In this document: positions 24,373 through 35,400 of the stretch, one piece after another
How positions within the stretch are numbered: position 1 is the first letter of the stretch
How the letters are laid out: the number at the start of each line of letters is the position of its first letter
Source: Cunninghamia lanceolata
Lineage: Eukaryota > Streptophyta > Pinopsida > Cupressales > Cupressaceae
Length of the DNA stretch: 64,000 nt
Assembly (NCBI GenBank): GCA_027924645.1
Contig: BSBN01000213.1
Coordinates: 32,428,501 to 32,492,500, forward strand
Reading direction: 5' to 3'
Translations under genes and position numbers: made by a program
The notes under the pieces: generated by a model
What the model was told of the DNA's origin: nothing
Databases searched by the model: none
Seen by the model: only the letters and a program-made list of their open reading frames with translations

Positions 24373-25464
24373 TGTTGATAACTGAGAGGGGGGGGGTGAA
24401 TCAGTTATCCTAATTATTTCTGTTTTTGACCTTTATTGTTAATTAATGCAGCATTGAATCAAACACAAAAACATTGCCATGAAATAAGAAACACATGACA
24501 TGGTATTTTTGACGTGGAAACCCTGTTAAGGGAGAAAACCATGGGGTGATTAACCCAAAATTATTCTCTGTTAGAAGAATAGGAAATTACAAAAATGGCA
24601 CTTGCCAATTAGGGCTCACTGCCCGAGCACACTGCTCACAAAGAGGCCCACTGCCTACAAGGAGACACACTGTCTACAAAGTGATAAGAATCACAGTCTT
24701 GAACTGATTGGAAGCATCTGCATATGCTGAAGTTCAGTTCTGGTTAGGCTCAGTACACTGATCTGCTGCACTTCATCTCTCCTCTGTTCTTTATTCTGCT
24801 ATCCTTTCACATACCGGATCTTTCTTGTTACTTCTGCTCTGTTCTGCACTTATTCGCATATACCTTCACACAATCACACATTTCACAACTAAATCCATCC
24901 TCTATATATATCCGCACAAGTAATTTCATCACCTTTCTAGTCGGCATCTGGAACAGTCTAGTTTCTTACAAACTCTGTTCTGTCAGCTGAATCCTTGCTT
25001 ACCAAGCAATGCGGATCAAGCATATACTTGTAGATATCATTAATCATGTCGGCCAAACATGATTTATGCCTTTACAACCTTTACCATCAACAGTAACACA
25101 TCCGGAAAATAGTCTGATACTCTGTTAGTCAGTTCTTCCTCTGTTCTCACTGTCTCTTAGGAATCCGGTACTCAACTATTCATATCTTTTTCCTTGTCCA
25201 TCACCGGAGGCTAAATCCTTGGAATATACCACTCAAGGTAGTCCTCTTGACTTCCCCAAATCCACACTGCACCAAGACACTTCCTCTGAGAGATCCGGAC
25301 CAATCTGTCGGACCTTGCCACATGCTCTGTTCTTGTTCACCGGACCACAACAATCTTTATTCTGACTTCCGGTAGAGACACACCATGACTTGTGGATATG
25401 TGGGATGACCTTTGTTGCCATCAATGACAACAACCATGAATCCATATAGTGTCTCTTGCCAACA
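24373..25464 (-). repeat. 3' LTR of young pol-less element
   Basis: A 1092-bp repeat; on the minus strand it runs TGTTGGCAAG to TTATCAACA. A TATATATAT box lies at 24903-24911. It has the gaggggggggtgaatcag motif at its + strand left end and the paired box aaccctgttaagggagaaaacc at about 24519-24540. It is dense in CCGG words compared with flanking DNA. Confidence 0.95.
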
Positions 25465-25640
25465 ATCTCCCCCTTTGGCATTGATGGCAACACTTAGTGA
25501 AAAATGACTAAGTGTTTACACTATGCTCCCCCTTTGCTGATGCTCTGTCTTTATATACAATTTCTGGAACTCCCCCTTAGTTGGATTCCTCATTTTTCAC
25601 TGCTCCTCACTCCCCCTTTGACATCAATGGCAAAGGGTAG
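25465..25640 (-). other. Array of four polypurine-tract-like motifs
   Basis: On the + strand the pyrimidine runs ctccccctt(t) recur at about 25467, 25528, 25571 and 25608. On the coding strand these read AAAGGGGGAG-type tracts in the last 180 bp before the 3' LTR. The one abutting the LTR is the likely functional plus-strand primer. Repeated purine tracts at this position are a known feature of the Sirevirus branch of Ty1/copia. Two of the motifs neighbour a TTGCCATCAATG-like word also found at the LTR edge. Confidence 0.75.
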
Positions 25641-25696
25641 GGTCCGCACACCAAAATTTTCAAAAATTTTCTATACATAGCCGCATATTTACATAC

Positions 25697-28600
25697 TCAC
25701 ATATACTGAAGAATGTCTGCAAAGGATGTCTTCAATTGGATCAGTTCTGTAGCCCAACTTTGCTTCATTCTATCCAAAATTGAGATGTGACCACTCAACA
25801 AAAATGCAAAAGCTTTTGCCCTCTTGAGATCTGTCGGATCATTTGTTTGGGTGGTGGTCTGAGCATCACTGATGGCCTCATGCATAGTTTCTAACTTAGG
25901 GATTATAATCCTTCTAAGTTCTCCCATCCGGTTAGTGATATTCTTCCTTTCCTTCTCAAGATTCTTTATTTCATCCAAGACTGCAATAGTCTGACATTCT
26001 TGATTTATTATGGAGGAAGAGAGAGGATCAAAACTTTGAGATAAACTTTGTAGCTTGTCCTGTTCCTCTTTTATTTTCTTATCAATTGCTGCTGTTGCCT
26101 TGGACCAGGATATACAAAATTTGTAAATGTCACTGCCATCTTTAAGAGCATTTTCTAAGCTCTTTATTCCAATACTCATATTTCTCCTATCGTTAGAGAT
26201 TAATCCTAATACTTCTAAAAATCTTTTATCCAAAAATTCCTTCCGGACCTTTTCTTCAGCAGATTTTTCTAGAGATTCAAAATGTGTACTAACATTGCTG
26301 ACTAAGGTTTTGAGATTACCGGAAGAGGAGGCTGTGGGATCCTTTTGAAAAGATGGCATGATCTTTTCTAGCACTCTAGATGCTACCTCCATAAGCTCAC
26401 AGTCTTCCATGTGAGATTTCAGCAGTTTCTCTTTGATTTTCTCATTTGCAAATGAGGCTATTTTCATTGTTTGCACCGGTGACAAAGAGTCAAAATCTAA
26501 TGGTCCTTTTAGCAGGTCCGGTTCATCAATTTCTATAGTGGCTTTTGTTAGGAATTCTTGAACAGTTTGTGCAGTGTCTCTTGCCGGAGACAGATGTTTC
26601 TTCTCTTCTGCAGTTTTGTCCTTTTGAATCTTTTCTCCTTCCTTACTCTTACCACTTTCAGTCGTGGTTTTCTCTGTTGGGGTTCTGTCAACCTCTTTTT
26701 CTTTAACTGTTGCTTCTTTCTCCTGTAGTTTCTCTTCTTCTTGGGATCCAGAGACTGTAGGGGAAACCAAAGGAGAGATGTTAGTCTGTTCAGGGCCCAC
26801 TTCTTCCGGAGCAGATGATTCCAAATCCGCAGCTGTTTCTGCACCTAAGTCCTCTACAACAGGAAGATTGAACCTTTTGAAGGCCTTCCGGAGGATCTCT
26901 TCTGTCTCTTTGGCCACTTTGTCAGTCTCACCAAGCATGAGTTGATTCATCCTGGCTTTACTTCTGAACTCATCTTTGTAGTCTTTGAAGATTATGTTCA
27001 TTGTCTTGGGATCAATTTGAGGATATAGCTGAATAGCTATCTGCTCCCGGATCTCAAGATCTTTTGCATGAGCATTATTCTTTCTTATTTCTAATTCCTT
27101 TTCTAGGCTTTTAGGAATAAGAGATATGATCTCAATGAAAGCCTTATTGTATATGTTCAGATATTTGACTGTGGCTTCCTGCAGAGTCTTTTGGTCAGCC
27201 TCATTGTAGTCATCATACAATTCAGTCATTGGTTGAAGGTTTCCATCCACCGTAACCGACTTGATTACACTCTCTAGAGACAGAGTGGGCTTTTCAACAG
27301 ATACCTCTGCCATTTCATCCTTGTCTTGGCCTGTGGAGGGTTTACCGGATCCTTTCTTCTTCTGCTTCTTTATTTCTTTTACTCCCTCATCTGACTCTGT
27401 TTCCTCTTCATCCTTTTGGCTTTCATAAGCCCTTGTGGCTTTTGTCTTAGATCTTTTACCGGATGCCTGGACTTCCGGTTTTGAGCTTTTGGTTGTGGGA
27501 GGTGCAGATCTTTTTGATGATCTGGTCCGGGTGGAAGTTTCAACCCGAACACTTTCTTTACTTTTCTTTTCTTCCTCAGCCTTCCTCCTCTTTTCCCGGC
27601 TAGCATCAAGTGCCTCTTTTGAGATGCCTAGGCCTTGAGCAACATGCTCTACTTCTTTTCTTACCTTCCTCTTTATCTCCGGTTCCCTGAGTTCTACATG
27701 TATCTTTACACTCAGCTCCTCAAAGGTTCCAAACCTTTCTGCCTTTGGATCTTTGGGCTGACTTAGCATGTGTTGAACATGCAGCTCCACTATTTGCTCA
27801 TCCACTTCATACCCCATGGGCATGATCCATACAGTTCTTGGTTCTACTGCCTCCATTAGACACTGATCTATTTCTACCATGAAGCATACTGTGTCTTTGT
27901 ACTTTTCAACGAGGGATAGGGGTATTCTTTCTCTTGCATGCATCATGCTTTGGAAGTTCTTGAAGTATCCCCATAGAGCTATGTTTCTTGCTTTAGCATC
28001 CCCAAGTCCATGCAAATAGTCTCTGATTTGGATGGCAACCGGTCTGTCATTCTGCCATATCCATCCACTGGATCCGGGAAGCTCGTTCATGTAGTAAAAG
28101 AAGAGACAAAGGATCAGATTGCCATACTTGAAGGAGTTTTTCTTGTCCTTCTTAATCTTCTACAGATTTTCAAAGAGTTGGTTTACAAGAAGCTCACACA
28201 AGTCATAGTCTGCATTCTCCTTTAACATTTGATAGGCTGTGTAGATTGCAGTTCCCGGTACTGAATTTTCCCTACTGGAGTGATAGATTTTGTAACCAAT
28301 TATCATAGATGCAAATTTGACATCCGGTTCAGTGATGTCATCAACTGTCATAGCTCTCTTGTCAAACTTGGATCCGGTTGCATCACTAACTGTCTGATTT
28401 TTGATAGATTTGAGAACAGGTAATCCACCGGATGAGTGCAGACCGGTTACAGCCCTAATTGCATCTTTGGTGATCTTGAAGGGCTTGTTCAACCATAGGA
28501 AGTTGTCATGTACTCTACTTAGTACATACCGGACCCATTCATCTTCTTCAAAATAGGGGAAATGAATGCACTGTGCAAAGTGTTTGTCCCAGATGGCTTT

Positions 28601-28843
28601 GTACTGAGGTTTGATCTCAAAGGAGTCATCTATCAATTGTTTGTGATAGATATCCATCAGTTTTGATTCTCCAAAGTCTTCAAGATTCGCATGGATGTAA
28701 ACCCTAATATCTTCCGTGTGCAATACACCATGAGGAACACTAGAGAAGGCTCCTAGTGGATCTACCTCCAAGGATTTGTAAGGATGTTTCTTAAATTCAG
28801 GTCGGGGCCTATCTGAGATTTTCACTATATTTGGAGTAGCCAT
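25697..28843 (-). pseudogene. ORF2: long unknown protein, one stop
   Basis: One frame of about 1,048 codons from ATG at 28843 (MATPNIVKISDRPR; G at -3 and +4) to the stop at 25697, broken only by a TAG at 28160-28162 that likely replaced CAG. The first 330 or so residues look globular and helical (for example PFKITKDAIRAVTGLHSSGG). The middle is a long charged, low-complexity region rich in K, E, S and T. The last 300 residues are predicted-looking coiled coil. No enzyme motif, zinc finger or membrane segment is evident. The globular part recalls plant retrotransposon accessory proteins (plant-mobile-domain or putative plant transposon protein type) in rhythm only. Sitting before the 3' LTR, it occupies the place where Sireviruses carry an extra envelope-like frame. 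Its function is unknown. Confidence 0.8.
28163..28843 (-). CDS. ORF2 N-terminal open part, 227 aa
   Basis: This is the stretch readable from the preferred start before the premature TAG. An earlier in-frame ATG at 29023 would add 60 residues, but they lack the compositional character of the rest, and the 28843 start has the better context. If translated from either start, only this globular N-terminal part would be made unless the stop is read through. Confidence 0.55.
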
Positions 28844-29494
28844 TTCTTCAAAGATTTGCAGTGAGATAATGAAAACGGAGAATACCTTATGCGCCTTCGG
28901 TTTGCACGGAGTGGTTGGATTGATTTCTTTATGCAATGACTTCGGCAGGAGATCTTTGGTGTGCTTGATGAATCTTGTTGCAGAGCTCCACTTTTCGCTT
29001 CTTCTTGAGTGCAGAATGAGCAAATGCTTTTTGAGAAATCCCTTATATTGCTCTGCAAACCCTAATATCTGATGGCAATAAATGCTCGACCTATATTATT
29101 CCAGTTTGCCTTATCCGGATAGCTTGGAGTATCCCGGATCAGTCCTGATCTGTGAACATCATCCGGATCTTTCAATCATGAATAAATTGAGGTGACACCT
29201 TACAAGAACATCCCAAACACTCTGTCCAATCCGCAGAATAAGACAATGCACTTCCGGATCTCTCCAGATTTTTTTGTAATCCTCTGTCATACCGGAGCAT
29301 CTCCCGGAACAGGTCTTACTTGATCGATCACAGCTTCTTCATATCTCCATGCGGACCTCTGAAATCTTACCTGGATCATCTCAAGACTTATATCTTCAAA
29401 CCCTTTACTCCGCATCTTGTGCCACATCCGGCACCACTTGATTGGCTGGGGGAACTGGATTTTCTGAGTCTCCCCCTGAGCCAAAGCTCACTTT
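28844..29494 (-). other. Spacer between ORF1 and ORF2
   Basis: About 650 bp without a good frame. It holds a purine-tract-like CAGGGGGAGA just past ORF1 (near 29470-29480) and many CCGG words. A small frame at 29287-29484 has no recognisable product. In an ordinary copia element the pol genes would lie about here, so the spacer may mark the scar of a pol deletion. Confidence 0.5.
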
Positions 29495-30673
29495 TTAATT
29501 TCTGGAAGAAATATCAGCACCAGAGTCTGGTGCGGATCCAACCTCTACATTCTTTGAACTTTTCTTCACCCAAATCTTGCTCATCTGATTCCTAACTTCA
29601 TCCGCATTCATCTTTTGTTTACCCTTGTCTTGATTCTGATTATACACCGGACCTCTTTTGTCCTGATTCTTGCTTCTGCAGACTTTAGCATTATGACCGG
29701 ACCTATTACAGATTTGGCAAATAACATTTCTTTGCATATTTGACTGATAACCTCTTGATTTGCATTGATTAGCCATATGACCTACTCTATTGCATGTAAA
29801 GCATCTACCTTTGAATGAATTGTTTACTTGCATATTTTTGCATTCATGGAATTTGTGTCCATACCTTTTGCAGTTAAAGCACTGTCCGGAGAAGGATGAA
29901 TTAATCTGATTCATTCTCTTTTTGCACTGATTAGCTTTGTGACCAAAGTGGTTGCAGCTGTGGCAGTATCCATTGAAAGATGGATATCTTTGAGCATTGG
30001 GTTGTCTTACCGGAGGTCTTCTAGGCCTATTCCTTGGATTTTCTGATCCAAAATTCTTTTGACCGGATCCGGAGCTTTCTCCTTTCTCATATCCCAAACC
30101 ATACTTGTCATCTATCCTCTTTTGACTTCCAAGAAGTACTTCAAGTTGGGCAGAACTTATCTTGAATTTTTCTTTATATTCATTTGCTGTTTGAAGATCT
30201 CTTTTGAGAGAGGCAATTTGATCCTCAAGTTTTTCTTCATTATCTTTGGCATCTTCAAGATCAGATTCAAGATGTCTGATAATCCTGTCCATCTGGTGGC
30301 ATTCTTCTGATTTTTCTTTAAGAGATTGTCTTAGATTGTCTTCAGCTTTTCTTTTTTCTTCAATCTCTTGAGTAAACTTTATAGTTCCTGATTCCATTTC
30401 ATGTCTTAACATAATGACTTCTTTTGATAACTTTTCACATAACTTGGTTTGCTCAGTCAATTCTTCATTTGTATTGCTTTCTTCACTTTGTCTTGCCAAT
30501 TGTTGGAGCAGCTCCTTTCTCTTTTTCATAGAGAGACTTAATTTGTCTTTTAATTCTCTCATGAATTCATCAGCCTGTTTGAGTCTTTCCTTTAATTCAT
30601 TGACTTCAGAATTTGACTGTTCAAGATCCTCAATGGCAGTCTTGAGTTGCTCCCTTAAACCATATGCATCCAT
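29495..30673 (-). CDS. ORF1: coiled-coil protein with four CCHC knuckles
   Basis: A 392-residue intact frame starting about 50 bp after the primer-binding site. Residues about 5-185 form a strongly heptad-like, charged coiled coil. A short basic linker follows (about 200-230). Then four CX2CX4HX4C zinc knuckles have first cysteines at residues 237, 265, 291 and 319. Such knuckles bind RNA in retrotransposon Gag, so this is probably the particle or RNA-packaging protein, although no standard plant Gag fold is recognisable before them. The tail contains DSGAD at 383-387; it lacks the hydrophobic lead-in of a real retroviral protease and is probably chance or a vestige. Downstream, about 20 bp past the stop, lies another CAGGGGGAGA tract near 29473. 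Confidence 0.85.
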   Translation of the reverse strand: MDAYGLREQLKTAIEDLEQSNSEVNELKERLKQADEFMRELKDKLSLSMKKRKELLQQLARQSEESNTNEELTEQTKLCEKLSKEVIMLRHEMESGTIKFTQEIEEKRKAEDNLRQSLKEKSEECHQMDRIIRHLESDLEDAKDNEEKLEDQIASLKRDLQTANEYKEKFKISSAQLEVLLGSQKRIDDKYGLGYEKGESSGSGQKNFGSENPRNRPRRPPVRQPNAQRYPSFNGYCHSCNHFGHKANQCKKRMNQINSSFSGQCFNCKRYGHKFHECKNMQVNNSFKGRCFTCNRVGHMANQCKSRGYQSNMQRNVICQICNRSGHNAKVCRSKNQDKRGPVYNQNQDKGKQKMNADEVRNQMSKIWVKKSSKNVEVGSAPDSGADISSRN

Positions 30674-30721
30674 TTGAACTCCCAGATCTTCCTCAAGCTG
30701 TTAGGCTCTATTAGGAGGAAC

Positions 30722-30738
30722 TTAGCTCTGATACCAAT
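30722..30738 (-). other. Primer-binding site of young element
   Basis: On the minus strand TTGGTATCAGAGCT follows the 5' LTR within a few bases. It contains TGGTATCAGAGC exactly, the complement of the initiator methionine tRNA 3' end. Confidence 0.93.
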
Positions 30739-31829
30739 TGTTGATAACTGAGAGGGGGGGGTGAATCAGTTATCCTAATTATTTCCGTTTCTGACCTTTA
30801 TTGTTAATTAATGCAGCATTGAATCAAACACAAAAACATTGCCATGAAATAAGAAACACATGACACGGTATTTTTGATGTGGAAACCCTGTTAAGGGAGA
30901 AAACCACGGGGTGATTAACCCAAAATTATTCTCTGTTAGAAGAATAGGAAATTACAAAAATGGCACTTGCCAATTAGGGCTCACTGCCCGAGCACACTGC
31001 TCACAAAGAGGCCCACTGCCTACAAGGAGACACACTGTCTACAAAGTGATAAGAATCACAGTCTTGAACTGATTGGAAGCATCTACATATGCTGGAGTTC
31101 AGTTCCGGTTAGGCTCAGTACACTGATCTGCTGCACTTCATCTCTCCTCTGTTCTTTATTCTGCTATCCTTTCACATACCAGATCTTTCTTGTTACTTCT
31201 GCTCTGTTCTGCACTTATTCGCATATACCTTCACACAATCACACATTTCACAACTAAATCCATCCTCTATATATATCCGCACAAGTAATTTCATCACCTT
31301 TCTAGTCGGCATCCGGAACAGTCTAGTTTCTTACAAACTCTGTTCTGTCGGCTAAATCCTTGCTTACCAAGCAATGCGGATCAAGCATATACTTGTAGAT
31401 ATCATTAATCATGTCGGCCAAACATGATTCATGCCTTTACAACCTTTACCATCAACAGTAACACATCTGGAAAATAGTCTGATACTCTGTTAGTCAGTTC
31501 TTCCTCTGTTCTCACTGTCTCTCAGGAATCTGGTACTCAACTATTCATATCTTTTTCCTTGTCCATCACCGGAGGCTAAATCCTTGGAATATACCACTCA
31601 AGGTAGTCCTCTTGACTTCCCCAAATCCGCACTGCACCAAGACACTTCCTCTGAGAGATCCGGACCAATCTGTCGGACCTTGCCACATGGTCTGTTCTTG
31701 TTCACCAGACCACAACAATCTTTATTCTGACTTCCGGTAGAGACACACCATGACTTGTGGATATGTGGGATGAACTTTGTTGCCATCAATGACAACAACC
31801 ATGAATCCATATAGTGTCTCTTGCCAAAA
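30739..31829 (-). repeat. 5' LTR of young pol-less element
   Basis: A 1091-bp repeat nearly identical to 24373-25464. Its outer end on the minus strand reads TTTTGGCAAG where the partner reads TGTTGGCAAG, a single terminal change. The TATATATAT box is at 31268-31276. Differences between the LTRs are almost all transitions, and several turn a CCGG into CTGG or CCAG. Confidence 0.95.
31268..31276 (-). promoter_or_regulatory. Probable TATA box of young element
   Basis: TATATATAT in the 5' LTR about 550 bp from its upstream edge on the coding strand, kept unchanged in the other LTR (24903-24911). It would drive ORF1 and ORF2 transcription. Confidence 0.5.
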
Positions 31830-31834
31830 GTCAT

Positions 31835-32499
31835 GGCCAACTAAGAAATAGATATCAGATTATCAAGCAACCACACAAAGATACCCCACACACGACAACA
31901 CCACATAATCCACATGATGCCACCAAGTGATTAAATCATTCCAATACTTACACAATAATGCAATTAACATAAAGATGGTATGGTGCTTCTACACCCATAG
32001 CTAAACATAACCCCCAAGTATGATTACTTCACCAAACTAGGGAACACAAAACACCACTGGCCTTTCACAACACCCCACACAGAATGGGTACAGGATATTC
32101 ACATCACTAGAGGGGGCAAATACCACATTCCTAATTAAATGCACTAACAGTAATCATGCTCCTTTCTTCTAAAGCACTAGAGACGACAAGAGGGACTCAA
32201 GGCCTCAACAAATCAGCAAGCACTAACGTTCAGGAAACACATATTGTCAGATATAAGATCACATTTTCAGAAAAAGGAGAGAGAACACATAGTAGACACA
32301 TAAGTAAAACAAGGCATAAAGAATTTATTTCTTCCAGAATCAAAGAACAAGTCTGTAAATTTATCTACTTCTAACGTCATACTAAGGCACATAGGTGAGT
32401 GGTATTATTACTAACTCGCCACAAGGAGATAAACCCTTAACCTAGAGCAACAACAACAATCCAGAGATCCCAATGTTGCAACCTGTCTTTGATACCAAA
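31835..32499 (-). other. Interior of long-LTR element, 5' part with primer site
   Basis: Non-coding DNA. At about 32479-32499 the minus strand reads TTTGGTATCAAAGACAGG directly beside the right long LTR. It contains TGGTATCA followed by AAG, a variant primer-binding site. Apart from that no gene or domain is seen; the frame at 32156-32374 has no recognisable product. Confidence 0.7.
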
Positions 32500-35400
32500 T
32501 ATAATGCCTCGCCAAGGAACCCAAAGGATAACACAACTAGCTTATAAAAAAACACAATTTTTTTTAAAGAAGGAAATAACAATGAAATGTAAATCACAAT
32601 TATTCATAACATTTCAATTAAGCTTTATCCTCGAGCGTTCCATGACTGCATTACTAACGAACTAAAACAAGATCTAACCAACATTATGAATTAACTAACA
32701 ACCACAATTCATTCTAAGTATAATTGCATTAGATGAATAAGCACATACAATTTCATGTTATATTATCAAATAAATAAGCATCAAGATCCTGCACATAGGA
32801 TCACAAGTACATAAACAAGTTCCTTTACAAGAGAGTACAACATTACATTGTTTACAATATCACTATCTAGATTACATTGGAGTACATACATCAAGATAAC
32901 AGTACATGATTCAACTGATATACAAGACTGGAATATGATCATAAGTATCTATCTCCTCAAGCTAGAGAAAGATCTGAAATCTGCTACAAGTAATACATCC
33001 TTCTCGCTCATGGTCAATAGCAAGAAAACCAATGGAGATAAAGCACAATCATTCGACCATGTAGAACCCTAAGGTCCACCCCCCATGCTAGGAAATAACA
33101 ATAAGGTCCCACTAAGAAAATAATCAAGAAAGACAGTAGACTAACAGGTGCAAGGACTACACAAGACTTTAATACAACATAGGTCAAAAAGAACATCACA
33201 AGTAAATCAAACAACACTTCCAGAGGCAATCATACAATGAAAGGAAAAAACACACATTAGGGAGTGCTAGGTTGTAGTAGGGAAGAGTGTCATCGCATGG
33301 TCCTAACATGGGTTATCCTGGCAGTCTCTCACCGAACGCTGACCCCCATCCATGGGTTATCCTGGCAGTCCAGACGTCAGCCCCCATCTATGGTTATCCT
33401 GGCAGTCTCTCACTAGATGCCGACCCCATAGGGTGACACATACGGAACCAACATTCCTTTCGTGAGGACAAAGAAGTTAATCTTGTCAATCACAACCTTC
33501 TCATCCCATCCTTAGCTTGAACAAACACTACAGGCATGGGTGAGGCATCCAATTATCTTATTTAGTGTGGAAACTACCCAACCCTCTAAATTTATTATTA
33601 AGTTATCATTGGATTAAAAATTTCTAATGAGTTATCCTGACAGCCACTTTGGGCACCAGCCCCACATTGAAAGCCACTCCCCTACCTACATCTAAAAGAC
33701 CCTATCCATCAAGCAAGACAATTACCATCACAATGACAAGTAACATATACAATCCAAGGCATTTACCTTCTTGCATACAAATCATAATCATAGGGACCAA
33801 TTCTTGTCCCAAAACATAAACCAAGCATGAACTACCACATTATCATCATGATGCATTTACAACACAAAATACACATCATTTCACATCACACAGAACAAGG
33901 CATTATCCATCTTGCATAGTCATCATAAGCACATGAATAGGTACACTGAGCAAGGCACTATCCATCTTGCATATGTATCATACTAACATGAATAAGAGAC
34001 AATATTTCAAGAATGCATTTCATTCAACTCACATGATGTACACATAGCCAACCCCCACACAATCACACCCTCCTAGGCCTCTAGAAACAATTTTGCCAAA
34101 TGACACAAACACTTGACACCACTAAACACAATGGTCTCACATCACATTCACTCTTAGATGTACATCATAAACTAAGATCCTTCATCAATATTTTTAAGGA
34201 ATGTAACATTAATCCAAGCATAATCAATCGTCTAACAATTATAAAGTGAATCTATCTCAATAATACAAAATTGTAACTTTCTATTCACCAGTAACAGTTA
34301 CAATATGATCATAAGATATAAGTGTCCAGGAGTAACAATATTTTAACTAATAATTCTCAAAACTTATTTTAATTTTATTTAATTAAAATGATTGTGAACA
34401 ACATGCAAATAACCCCAAGGCATACAAATTAAAAACAACAATTATTTACACTTTTTACACTGATGTAGATTTCATTAATAATCTAGAAAATTTTGTAAAT
34501 ACTATTAAATATAACTATATAAGTAAGGCTAAAAGCCTATAATATTAGAATGCTATAAATATCTTACACTAGTTAGAATCACAAGATACAAAACTTGAAG
34601 CTACAATGAAAGAACCTTGTTCTAAGGTTAGCTTGAGAGGAAAGGAATATAGAACAACAAAACATTCCTATAGATCTAACATCTTCATCAAATCTACCAC
34701 ACTTTTAACCACATGCATAAGATAGGATCAGCACAAAATGAATTTGTTGAGAAGGCTTTAGAAGCTACCAATAATGCAAAATGTGAAAGCATAGACAGAA
34801 CATGCAGACTGATTGGTAGAATGCCTCAAAGAGAGTCATATGATGCAAAACAATGATCGTAGGATATGTACAAAATGAATTTGTTAAAAAAACTCAGAGA
34901 AACCCAGTTTCAAAATATAGAGTTATTGGTGATGCAACTAACTGTTTTAACAGAGACGAAATGGGTGAGAGGTAGATAGTCACAAAATATTCATATCTCA
35001 AGAATGACAAACTGGGTATGGTAGATTTTTGGATATGATTTAGATATCTAGGCCGTGCACCATATATAGAAAAATTAGAGAAACTCAGTTCGTAAAAATA
35101 AAGTTATGGCTAACGCAACAGACTGTTAAAACAGAGACGAAATGGGTGAGAGGTAGACAGTCACAAAATATTCATATCTCAAAAATGACAAACTGTGTAT
35201 GGTTGATTTTTGGATATAATTTAGATATCTAGGCCGTGCACCCTATATAAAAAAATTAGATAAACTCATTTCTTAAAAATAAAGTTATGGCTAATGCAAC
35301 AGACTACTAAAACAAAGATGAAATGGGTGAGAGGTAGACCATCACAAAATATTCATATCTCAAAAATGACAAACTGGGTATAGCTGATTTTCGGATATAA

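Larger units (their letters stand above)
24373..31829 (-). mobile_element. Young pol-less LTR element with two long ORFs
   Basis: Left LTR 24373-25464 and right LTR 30739-31829 differ by only about 21 positions by eye. GTCAT duplicates flank the element (24368-24372 and 31830-31834). A canonical primer-binding site (TGGTATCAGAGC) beside the right LTR and purine tracts beside the left LTR place it on the minus strand. The 5.3-kb interior encodes a coiled-coil protein with four CCHC knuckles and a very long second protein. No reverse transcriptase, integrase or RNase H is visible. Repeated AAAGGGGGAG tracts before the 3' LTR recall Sirevirus-type copia elements. It is best read as a non-autonomous, gag-bearing derivative needing enzymes in trans. 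It sits inside the long-LTR element. Confidence 0.93.

Noticed and set aside
25233..25493. 86-aa minus-strand frame at the 3' LTR edge, repeated at 31598-31840
   Set aside because: It is the LTR itself translated; a short LTR-start frame without known product, duplicated only because the LTR is.
26664..26945. Plus-strand frames inside ORF2, serine-rich
   Set aside because: Antisense shadows of the lysine/glutamate-rich middle of ORF2.
29520..29535. DSGAD in ORF1 as a retroviral-type protease active site
   Set aside because: The hydrophobic residues expected before the motif and the rest of the protease fold are missing, and the frame ends five residues later.
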